A stretch of DNA of 64,000 nt, taken from assembly GCF_004217285.1 (NCBI RefSeq), contig NZ_SHKS01000002.1, positions 496,001 to 560,000 of the forward strand, in the 5' to 3' direction. Of this stretch, positions 55,220-62,610 are shown piece after piece. Made by a program: the position numbers and the translations under genes. The number at the start of each line of letters is the position of its first letter. The stretch's first letter is position 1. This stretch comes from Streptomyces sp. BK239 (GTDB lineage Bacteria > Actinomycetota > Actinomycetes > Streptomycetales > Streptomycetaceae). Under the pieces are notes generated by a model. That model made no database searches. It worked only from the letters and a program-made list of their open reading frames with translations, and was not told the origin of the DNA.

Positions 55220-55768
55220 TCAGCCGCCCGTCAACTTCACGAGTTCGACGACGGTGTTCCAGTTGCGGGTCGTCGCGACGAGCCCCTTGGTGAGCCGGGG
55301 CCGGGACAGCTGCTGGGAGAGCTTGGAGCGGCCGAGCCCTTCGGGCGCGTAGAGGTACAGGGCGCGGTCGCCGAGGCGGAACCGCTCCGGCAGGAACGCC
55401 TCCTGGTCGATCCCGGCGAAGCGTTCCGGGGCGACGGGCGCGGAGAAGTAGGTGACGTGGAGCTGCCTGGCCTCCAGTGCGGCGGCCGGGAACGGGCAGG
55501 CCTCGGCGACCGCCTTCAGATAGGCGTGGTCGCGGACGATCACGTCGACCGCGAAGCCGAACCGCTCCTCGACGGCCCGCGCGAGCTGTGCGGCGAGGCC
55601 GTCCTCGTCGCCGTGGGCGTTGGAGAACACGGCCTGGCCGCTCTGGAGGTAGGTGCGCACGTCGTCATGGCCGAGGTCCTCCATGAGGGCGCGCAGGTCC
55701 GCCATCGGGACCTTCCGGGCGCCGCCCACGTTGATGCCGCGCAGGAGGGCGGCGTAGGTCGTCGTCAT
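55220..55768 (-). CDS. DUF1697 family protein
   Basis: 182 residues. The opening TTYAALLRGINVGGARKVPMADLRALMEDLG and the middle TYLQSGQAVFSNAHGDEDGL are the DUF1697 signature. The ATG at 55768 was chosen over one two codons upstream because TACGGT (55780-55775) lies six bases before it, giving a leaderless mRNA. Function unknown. Confidence 0.9.
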   Translation of the reverse strand: MTTTYAALLRGINVGGARKVPMADLRALMEDLGHDDVRTYLQSGQAVFSNAHGDEDGLAAQLARAVEERFGFAVDVIVRDHAYLKAVAEACPFPAAALEARQLHVTYFSAPVAPERFAGIDQEAFLPERFRLGDRALYLYAPEGLGRSKLSQQLSRPRLTKGLVATTRNWNTVVELVKLTGG

Positions 55769-56004
55769 GCGCACACCGTAGGCCTTCGCCAGGGCCCGCC
55801 CCTGATGATCGGCCCCGAGACGGTGGAACTAGATGTAAGGGCCTTCCTCCTCCCCAGCGGTGAGACGACGCGCTCCGAGGGGAGGACCCGGGCGGAGCGG
55901 AGGTCACCGGGCAGCACGACGATTTGGCTTTATCCGAGCCCTACCTTCGTGGTGAAAGGTGGTGGCAGGGGGCCGCCGCCGCGCCTCGAGGGGGAAAGCC
56001 CGTC

Positions 56005-58272
56005 ATGGGGAAGAGCGGAGATTCGCGGGTGCGGGGCATCGCCGCGCGGGCCGGCGGCTGGAGCGCCCGGCACCGGTGGGCCGCCGTCGGGATCTGGGTG
56101 CTGTTCGTCGCCCTGTCCATGGGACTCGGGTCGGCGGCGGGCCGGGTCGACGTCAAGGAGAGCGACCAGCTGAAGGGCGAGACGCACACCGCCGCCAAGA
56201 TCATCGAGGAGGCGGGGATCGAGGAGCCGGCGAGCGAGTCGGTTCTCGTGCAGGCCAGGGACGGCCGCCTGAAGGCCACGGACGCCGAGTTCCGGCAGGC
56301 CGTCGAGGCGGTCGTGAAGGCCGTCGAGGGCACCGGACAGGTCACCGACGTCACCTCTCCCTACGACACGCAGACCATCTCCAGGGACGGCCACAGCGCG
56401 CTGGTGCAGTTCGACATGCGCGGTGACTCCGACACCGCCGGCGAGCGGGTGGAGCCGGTCCTCAAGGCCGTCGACGGCGTGCAGAAGGAGCACCGGTCGC
56501 TGCGGATCGAGGAGATCGGCGGCGCGAGCATGATGAAGACGTTCAGCGACGCGTTCGGGGACGACTTCCAGAAGGCCGAGTACTCCGCGGTGCCGGTGGC
56601 CTTCGGCATTCTGCTGATCGCCTTCGGCGCGCTCGTCGCGGCGCTGCTGCCGGTGCTGCTGGCCATCACCGCGATCATGGCGACGATGGGTCTGATGGGC
56701 CTGGCCAGCCATGTGGTGCCGATGAGCGACACCGCCAACTCCGTGATGCTGCTGGTGGGTCTGGCCGTCGGCGTCGACTACTGCCTGTTCTACCTGCGCC
56801 GGGAGCGTGAGGAGCGGGCGGCCGGCCGGGACGCGCAGACCGCGCTGCGGATCGCCGCGGCGACCAGCGGCCGGGCGATCGTCGTCTCCGGTGTCACGGT
56901 GTGCGTGGCGATGGCGGGCATGCTGTTCACCGGGCTCGCCGAGTTCGAGGCGATGGGCCTGGCCTCGCTGATGGTGGTGGCCGTGGCCATGGTCGGTTCG
57001 GTGACCGTGCTGCCGGCGCTGCTGTCGCTGCTGGGCGAGCGGGTCGAGAAGGGCAAGATCCCCTACCTGCACCCGGAGAGCCGGCTGCGCCGCAACCGGG
57101 GGCGGGGCAACGGCGAGAGCCGGTTCTGGACGGCCGTGCTCAAGGGCGTGCTCGCTCGGCCGGTGATCTCGGTCGTCGTCGCGGCCGGCGCGCTGCTCGC
57201 CATCTCCGTGCCCGCGCTCGGCATGAAGACGCAACAGCTCACGCTGGACCAGGAGTTCGGCGACTCGCTGCCCATCGTGCAGACCTACAACCGGCTCAAC
57301 GAGGCCTTCCCCGGCGGCTCCCAGCCGGCCGAGGTGGTCGTCCGGGCGAAGGACATCAACGCACCCGAGGTGAAGTCGGCGCTCGCCGAGTTCCGTACGC
57401 AAGCGGTCAGTTCGGGCGCCTCGCGCGGCCCGGTCGAGATCAAGCTGCACGACCAGCAGAACGTCGCCTTCGTGTACGTCCCGCTGGTCGGCGGCTCCGA
57501 CCTGGACAAGGCGGGCGCGAGCCTGGACAAGCTGCGCGACGAGGTGCGGCCGGCCACGCTCGGCAAGGTGGACGGCCTCGACGCGCCGATCACCGGACAG
57601 GTCGCCGGGTCCGAGGACTTCAACGACCAGTTGGGCGGGGCCGTCGTCCCGGTCTTCGCGTTCGTCGTGGTCTTCGCCTTCGCTCTGATGCTGCTGTCGT
57701 TCCGCTCGCTGACGATCGCGATCACGTCGATCGTGCTGAACCTGCTGTCGGTGGGCGCCGCGTACGGCATCCTCGTGGGCGTCTTCCAGCACGGCTGGGG
57801 CGCGTCGCTGGTGGGCGCGGAGGGCGTGGGCGCCATCATCACCTGGCTGCCGCTGTTCCTGTTCGTGATCCTGTTCGGCCTGTCGATGGACTACCACGTG
57901 TTCGTGGTCTCCCGGATCCGTGAGGCGCGGCTGCGGGGACGGACGACGAAGGACGCGATCATGCACGGCGTTGTCACCACGGCGGGCGTCGTGACCAGCG
58001 CCGCCGTCATCATGGTCGCCGTCTTCGCGATCTTCGGAACGCTGTCCATGCAGTCCATGAAGCAGATGGGGGTGGGCCTCGCGGCCGCGGTGCTGATCGA
58101 CGCGACGATCATCCGGGGCGTGCTGCTCCCGGCGGTCATGGCGCTGCTCGGCGAGCGCAACTGGTACCTGCCGAAGTGGCTGCACCGGCTGCCCGACCTC
58201 ACGCACGACGAGTCGCCGGAGGCGATCGCGCCGGTGACTCGGGACGACGAGGGCGAGCCCGTCAAGGTCTGA
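56005..58272 (+). CDS. MMPL/RND family transporter
   Basis: 755-residue membrane protein with two repeats of one helix, a large external loop and five helices. The MMPL blocks include HRWAAVGIWVLFVALSMGLGSAAG, SVMLLVGLAVGVDYCLFYLRREREERAAGRD and VILFGLSMDYHVFVVSRIREARLRGRTTKDA, with the Asp-Tyr pair of the proton relay in helices 4 and 10. GAGGGGGAAAG lies before the ATG. A strong bidirectional terminator follows. In Streptomyces such genes export lipids or metabolites; the substrate is unknown. Confidence 0.92.
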   Translation: MGKSGDSRVRGIAARAGGWSARHRWAAVGIWVLFVALSMGLGSAAGRVDVKESDQLKGETHTAAKIIEEAGIEEPASESVLVQARDGRLKATDAEFRQAVEAVVKAVEGTGQVTDVTSPYDTQTISRDGHSALVQFDMRGDSDTAGERVEPVLKAVDGVQKEHRSLRIEEIGGASMMKTFSDAFGDDFQKAEYSAVPVAFGILLIAFGALVAALLPVLLAITAIMATMGLMGLASHVVPMSDTANSVMLLVGLAVGVDYCLFYLRREREERAAGRDAQTALRIAAATSGRAIVVSGVTVCVAMAGMLFTGLAEFEAMGLASLMVVAVAMVGSVTVLPALLSLLGERVEKGKIPYLHPESRLRRNRGRGNGESRFWTAVLKGVLARPVISVVVAAGALLAISVPALGMKTQQLTLDQEFGDSLPIVQTYNRLNEAFPGGSQPAEVVVRAKDINAPEVKSALAEFRTQAVSSGASRGPVEIKLHDQQNVAFVYVPLVGGSDLDKAGASLDKLRDEVRPATLGKVDGLDAPITGQVAGSEDFNDQLGGAVVPVFAFVVVFAFALMLLSFRSLTIAITSIVLNLLSVGAAYGILVGVFQHGWGASLVGAEGVGAIITWLPLFLFVILFGLSMDYHVFVVSRIREARLRGRTTKDAIMHGVVTTAGVVTSAAVIMVAVFAIFGTLSMQSMKQMGVGLAAAVLIDATIIRGVLLPAVMALLGERNWYLPKWLHRLPDLTHDESPEAIAPVTRDDEGEPVKV

Positions 58273-58314
58273 GCGGGGTAGCTGATCGACGGCCCGCCAG
58301 GGCTCCCACGCTGC

Positions 58315-58352
58315 GAGGGCCCGCCGGTCTCCAGGGAGGCCGGCGGGCCCTC
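58315..58352. terminator. Bidirectional terminator, 13-bp outer stem
   Basis: GAGGGCCCGCCGG (58315-58327) pairs exactly with CCGGCGGGCCCTC (58340-58352). The middle TCTCCAGGGAGG extends the stem (CTCC/GGAG). It lies between the convergent MMPL and glycosyltransferase genes. Confidence 0.85.
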
Positions 58353-58406
58353 GGTCATGCCGGGTTCGAGCGCGGCTCGGCTCGTCTCACGGCCGGTCGA
58401 GCCGGC

Positions 58407-59609
58407 TCAGGACCGGTTCCGGGGCAGCTCGGCCTCGATCAGGTCGGCGGCGCGGAGTGTGCCGCCCTCGGCCGCCGTCTCCGCCTGGAGTTCCTTCAGC
58501 CGGCGGGCGACCTCGGGGTCGTCGACCAGGGCCAGGGCGGCGTCACGCAGACTCTCGGCGGTGGCCTCCTCCGTCGGGACGTGCCGGGCCACGCCGAGCG
58601 CCTGGAGCATGTCCGCGTTCCCGAACTGGTCCACGGCCTGCGGTACGGCGATCATCGGGGTCGCCGTGGCCAGCCCCTCCTGGCTGCCGCCCGCGCCGGC
58701 GTGGGTGACGAACAGGTCGGCCTGCTTCAGGATCGCCAACTGCGGTACCCAGGAGTGGAGTTCGACGCTGTCCGGCAGCTCCCCGAGTTCGGCGGGGTCG
58801 ACGTGCCGGCCGATCTGGAGCACGAGGTGCCAGCCGGGCAGCGCGGCGAACGCCTCGACGCAGGCGCGGTAGAAGTCCGGCTGTTTGGTGAAGGCGGAGC
58901 CGAGCGAGACGAGCACGACCTTCCGCGCGTCGGCGGGCCGCGTCCAGGCGCCCTCGGCGGCACGGTCGCCCTGGCAGGCGCCGACGAACGTGTGCACGCT
59001 CTCGTCGACCCGGTCGGCGTTCGGCTGGAGCGCCTTCGGGATGACCACCAGGGAACGGGCGGGCCGTCCGACGAAGGCGTCGGGGTGCCGGGTGATCCCG
59101 TTCTCCTCCAGCCACGCCGCGAACCGGGCGTAGTAGGTCTGCCCCCTCTCGGTCTTCCTCGGTTCCGCCCACATCGGCTCGGCGACCTCCTGCTCGTAGC
59201 CGTCCCAGGCGACGAGGTTGGGCGAGAGGGAGATCGCGGGGACGCCCCATCGGTGGGCCAGGACGCGGGCCGGGTAGGAGGTGATGTCGTGCAGGACGAG
59301 GTCGGGTTCGTCCCCGTCGTAAGCCTCGGCCAACTGGGGCAGCGCCTGGATCGCGTCGTCGAGGAAGCGCTCCACGTGGTCGAGGAGGGTGGCGCCCCAG
59401 GCCGACGGGTCGGCGTCGGGGCCGGGCAGCGTGGAGTGCCAGGGCACGACCTCGGCGCCGGTCCCGGCGACCTTGTCGGCGAGGGCGGGCGGGATGGCGT
59501 AGGTGACCCGGTGACCGCGCGCGACGAGTTCACGGATCACCTCGAGGCTGGGGTTCACATGCCCGTGGGCGGCGACGGAGAACATGGCGATGTGCGCGGG
59601 AGTGGTCAT
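58407..59609 (-). CDS. Macrolide-type UDP-glycosyltransferase (GT1)
   Basis: 400-residue GT-B glycosyltransferase. N-terminal acceptor domain ([29 protein letters not shown]) and C-terminal donor domain with [24 protein letters not shown] and the sugar-nucleotide motif [46 protein letters not shown]. The MGT-like (macrolide-inactivating glucosyltransferase of S. lividans) pattern fits. The ATG at 59609 follows TACGGT (59621-59616) by six bases. A perfect palindrome covers the upstream promoter region. Acceptor unknown. Confidence 0.92.
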   Translation of the reverse strand: MTTPAHIAMFSVAAHGHVNPSLEVIRELVARGHRVTYAIPPALADKVAGTGAEVVPWHSTLPGPDADPSAWGATLLDHVERFLDDAIQALPQLAEAYDGDEPDLVLHDITSYPARVLAHRWGVPAISLSPNLVAWDGYEQEVAEPMWAEPRKTERGQTYYARFAAWLEENGITRHPDAFVGRPARSLVVIPKALQPNADRVDESVHTFVGACQGDRAAEGAWTRPADARKVVLVSLGSAFTKQPDFYRACVEAFAALPGWHLVLQIGRHVDPAELGELPDSVELHSWVPQLAILKQADLFVTHAGAGGSQEGLATATPMIAVPQAVDQFGNADMLQALGVARHVPTEEATAESLRDAALALVDDPEVARRLKELQAETAAEGGTLRAADLIEAELPRNRS

Positions 59610-59627
59610 GCCGGGACCGTAGACGAG

Positions 59628-59641
59628 ACGAGACGTCTCGT
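59628..59641 (-). promoter_or_regulatory. Palindrome before the glycosyltransferase gene
   Basis: ACGAGACGTCTCGT is a perfect 14-bp palindrome, six to twenty bases upstream of the -10 TACGGT, so it spans the spacer and -35. It looks like a TetR- or MarR-type operator; no regulator gene is next to it. Confidence 0.55.
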
Positions 59642-59671
59642 GCAAGCGAGTTCATGGACGCGCACTCCTTG

Positions 59672-59738
59672 CTAGCATCGCTAGACAATCGAGCGGCATT
59701 AGGTCTAGCATTGCCTCACCGGCTAGCAACGCTAGATT
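59672..59738 (+). promoter_or_regulatory. DUF1772 gene promoter with three CTAGC-N3-GCTAG sites
   Basis: CTAGCATCGCTAG (59672-59684), a half-degenerate CTAGCATTGCC (59705-59715) and CTAGCAACGCTAG (59723-59735). TTGCCT (59711-59716) and TAGATT (59733-59738), 16 bases apart, form a promoter; the third site fills its spacer and the start of the -10. Confidence 0.65.
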
Positions 59739-59757
59739 GATTCCAGGAGGGGTCTTC

Positions 59758-60204
59758 ATGCTCAACGCACTCGAGGTCTTCACCACCGTGATCGTCGGCG
59801 TGATGGTGGGGGTGGAGTTCTCCGTCGCCTTCTTCGTCAACCCCATCCTGGGCGGCCTCCCCGGCGACAACGGCCTGCGCGGCCGGATTCACGGGGCCCG
59901 GCTGCTCGGCGCCGTGATGCCGTTCTGGTACATCGGCTCGCTCGTCCTCAGCGCGGTCTGGGCCGTCGCCGGACGGCGCCACGACGGCGCGGGCCTCGTC
60001 GTCAGCGCCGCCGCGCTGCTGATCATCAGCGTGGTCATGTCGATCCTGCTGCTCGTCCCGATCAACAACCGCGTCAAGACGTGGACCGCGGACGGCCTGC
60101 CCGCCGACTGGGAGCAGCAGATGAACCACTGGGACCGCTTCCACTACGTCCGCGTCGCCGTCATCGTCGCCGCCTTCGCCCTGCTGGTCACCGCCCTCGC
60201 CTGA
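59758..60204 (+). CDS. DUF1772 family membrane protein
   Basis: 148 residues with four membrane helices (about 5-27, 50-72, 82-103, 125-147) and the NxxR/NxxW motifs of DUF1772 (VPINNRVKTWTADGLPADWEQQMNHWDRFHYVRV). Members include the anthrone oxygenase-like and unknown small membrane proteins. CCAGGAGGGG precedes the ATG. Its promoter holds an array of CTAGC operators, so it belongs to a tightly repressed regulon. It converges with the glycosyltransferase at 60228. Confidence 0.88.
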   Translation: MLNALEVFTTVIVGVMVGVEFSVAFFVNPILGGLPGDNGLRGRIHGARLLGAVMPFWYIGSLVLSAVWAVAGRRHDGAGLVVSAAALLIISVVMSILLLVPINNRVKTWTADGLPADWEQQMNHWDRFHYVRVAVIVAAFALLVTALA

Positions 60205-60227
60205 ACCGAGGGCCGGCACGAGGCGCC

Positions 60228-61958
60228 CTACGGGCGGGGCGGCAGCACCTCGATCGAGCCGTCGCGGCCGACCTTGCGCCACGGGTACTCGCACACCAGC
60301 CGCTTGGCGGTGGGCGGTTCGACGACGGGGCGGTTCGGGAAGTCCTGGCACTCGTGCCGGTCGGCGTACGCGGGGCAGGCGCCGTCGGGCTTGCGGAACT
60401 GGTGGGCCTGCCAGGCCATCACGCCCACCTGCCGCTCAGCGGGCGCGGTGGGAAGGTACTGGTTGGCGAAGAACGAGCCGATCATGCCGCCCGCCAGGGC
60501 CAACGCGAGCAGCGCTCCGACGGCGGAGAACTGCCGTGAGGGCGAGGTCCCGGCCCGGCGGACGAGCGGCGCCAGCTTTCCGGCCGCGAGGACGCACGCC
60601 AGGACGGCGAGGGCTGTGAGCGTCACCTGGATCTGCAGCGTCGTCCGGGGGAAGAGCTGGACCTGCTGGTCCGCCTCCATGTGCCCGGCCAGCCAGAACC
60701 GGATGAACCAGGCGCTCGCGAAGCAGGCGAGCGGGGCGACGACCACCGCCTTGCGCAGCCCGAGCGCGACGGCGACGCCGAGCCCGATCAGGACGATCAC
60801 GGCGTAGGTGTGCAGTCCGGCGAACTCCCCGAAGCCCGGGTACTCCCCCGGCTCGTCCCAGGCCCGGCTGCTGAGCGGGGTGGTGCCGATGTACGCGGGC
60901 TCGGTCAGCGCGAACCCGGAGCACCACTGGTCGCGGGTGCCGGTGGCACCGAGCAGCACCCGCAGATACGGGCCCGCGACGAGCAGGAACCCGGCCAGCG
61001 AACTGCCGAGGAAGAGCAGTCCTCGCAGCCGTCCGGTCTGCCAGGGGTAGAAGAAGAGGACGGCGACGAGCACGCCGGGCAGGGACCACACGTGCCAGCC
61101 GGAGTACACGAGGAAGAGCAGCCCGAAGACGACCCCGAGGAACGCGCCGCGCCCCGCCGTCCCGCGGGTGGTGAAGCGGGGCGAGGCGCGCAGCCACAGC
61201 AGCAGCTTCGCGATGAGCGGCACGAGGGCGACGAGGACGAACGGGCTGTACGGCTTGTGCGGCAGCGTCTGCTGGAGCGCGGGCAGCAGGCCGACGGCGA
61301 GCGCCGGCAGCGGCCGCAGGCACGACCGCCAGGCGAGGTAGGCGACCGGCCCGGTCAGCGCGACGAACGCGATGAACAGCCACTTCAGGCCGAAGGCCGG
61401 CTGCCCGTCGAAGAGGCCGGCCTTGGCCGCGTAACCGAGTATGTAGGGCACGGCGGGCGGGTAGAACGCGTCCATCGAGCCGGTGTGCAGGATCTCCTCG
61501 GCCCAGCCGAGGATGCGGTTGTTGTCGCCGTAGGGTCCGTTGAGGGGCCAGGGGGTCCCGCGCAGGGCGAACACCTGGCCCGCGCCGATGAACCCGGTGC
61601 TCAGCCCGGCGACGGCCGCCGCGGCCAGCCGGACCGTCACCGCCCGCACCCGCTCGCTCCCGCGCACGGTCGCCCAGCCCACCACGGCGAGAACCACCAA
61701 CACGAGCAGGGCGAGCCGGAACTGAAGGTTCGACAGCCCGCTCACCTGACCCACCCGCGTGACCGGGTTGTCGTCGACCGTCACACCCCAGGCGGTGAAG
61801 CCGAGCGCCGTCGCCACGGCGACCACGCACTCGGCGGCGGCCGGCCACCGACGACGGGTCAGGGTGCGGGCGAACCCTTCACGCGCGGACCGGGCGGGTA
61901 CGCCCGGGCCGCCGTTCGGGGTCGGCGCGAGGGTCTCCAGGGCCGAAGCGGTGGTCAA
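60228..61958 (-). CDS. Polytopic membrane glycosyltransferase (GT-C, AftA-like)
   Basis: 576 residues with about eleven to thirteen helices. The first outer loop has GPYGDNNRILGWAEEIL and DAFYPPAVPYILGYAA, resembling the Asp/Tyr-Pro-Pro motifs of GT-C enzymes and arabinofuranosyltransferases (AftA); a soluble C-terminal segment has Cys pairs (CPAYADRHECQDF). It would use a lipid-linked sugar outside the membrane. TTG at 61958 with TGGAG six bases upstream was chosen as start; the frame stays open further. The acceptor is unknown; Streptomyces lacks a mycobacterial arabinogalactan. Confidence 0.72.
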   Translation of the reverse strand: MTTASALETLAPTPNGGPGVPARSAREGFARTLTRRRWPAAAECVVAVATALGFTAWGVTVDDNPVTRVGQVSGLSNLQFRLALLVLVVLAVVGWATVRGSERVRAVTVRLAAAAVAGLSTGFIGAGQVFALRGTPWPLNGPYGDNNRILGWAEEILHTGSMDAFYPPAVPYILGYAAKAGLFDGQPAFGLKWLFIAFVALTGPVAYLAWRSCLRPLPALAVGLLPALQQTLPHKPYSPFVLVALVPLIAKLLLWLRASPRFTTRGTAGRGAFLGVVFGLLFLVYSGWHVWSLPGVLVAVLFFYPWQTGRLRGLLFLGSSLAGFLLVAGPYLRVLLGATGTRDQWCSGFALTEPAYIGTTPLSSRAWDEPGEYPGFGEFAGLHTYAVIVLIGLGVAVALGLRKAVVVAPLACFASAWFIRFWLAGHMEADQQVQLFPRTTLQIQVTLTALAVLACVLAAGKLAPLVRRAGTSPSRQFSAVGALLALALAGGMIGSFFANQYLPTAPAERQVGVMAWQAHQFRKPDGACPAYADRHECQDFPNRPVVEPPTAKRLVCEYPWRKVGRDGSIEVLPPRP

Positions 61959-62091
61959 CTGAGTCTCCAGGAGGCGCGGCGCACGGGGCGGAGTCGCCGC
62001 CGTGAACGAGCGGCGAGCGGGACGGTGCCCGTGTGACTTTCGTGGACCCCGGTGACGTGCGCGTGGCCGACGACTGCACAACGGGTGTCCA

Positions 62092-62610
62092 TCAACCCGC
62101 CTGACAGCTCCGGCCGGTTCCGCCTACGTCGTGGCCGGCCGCGTCCCGGACGGTCGCCGACGCCGGGGCGGCGCCCTGGTCGGCGACGCCCTGTGCCGCG
62201 AGAACCGTGCAGATCAGCTGGGCGGCCGCGAGCTCGCCCAACAGATCCACCCTTCGCGTCAGTTCGATCGTCACCTGGACGCCCTTCGTGCGTACCCGCA
62301 CGAGGTCCGGGCCGGTCGTGCGGGTCGTCGTGCGCCCCGGCGGCAGCAGTGTGGTGAGGCGCTGGGCGCGTTCCTCCGGCGTCGGGCCCTGGAGCAGGGC
62401 GTCGACGGCGGACTCGACGCCGACCGGCGCGGTGGTCCTGCGGGGCACGTCGACGAGGGTCTCGCCCACCACGAAGTAGACGTGTGCCCGAGGCATGACA
62501 CCACCTGCGGGGCGGCCCGCCTCGATCACGCCGGTCGTGGGGATGCCGCAGGAGGCGAGAGCGGCCAGCGCCGGAAGGCACAGCAGGGCGGCTCGGTGCA
62601 CGGATCTCAC
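62092..62610 (-). CDS. GerMN-domain lipoprotein
   Basis: 172 residues. Lipobox LAALASC (lipidated Cys21) and a GerMN-like domain (about 40-145; HVYFVVGETLVDVPRRTTAP, ESAVDALLQGPTPEERAQRLTTLLPPG), as in LpqB. The GTG at 62610 overlaps the stop of the sensor kinase by four bases (GTGA), so the two are cotranslated, resembling the mtrB-lpqB pairing in a smaller form. It may modulate the kinase at the outer face (inference). Confidence 0.82.
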   Translation of the reverse strand: MRSVHRAALLCLPALAALASCGIPTTGVIEAGRPAGGVMPRAHVYFVVGETLVDVPRRTTAPVGVESAVDALLQGPTPEERAQRLTTLLPPGRTTTRTTGPDLVRVRTKGVQVTIELTRRVDLLGELAAAQLICTVLAAQGVADQGAAPASATVRDAAGHDVGGTGRSCQAG

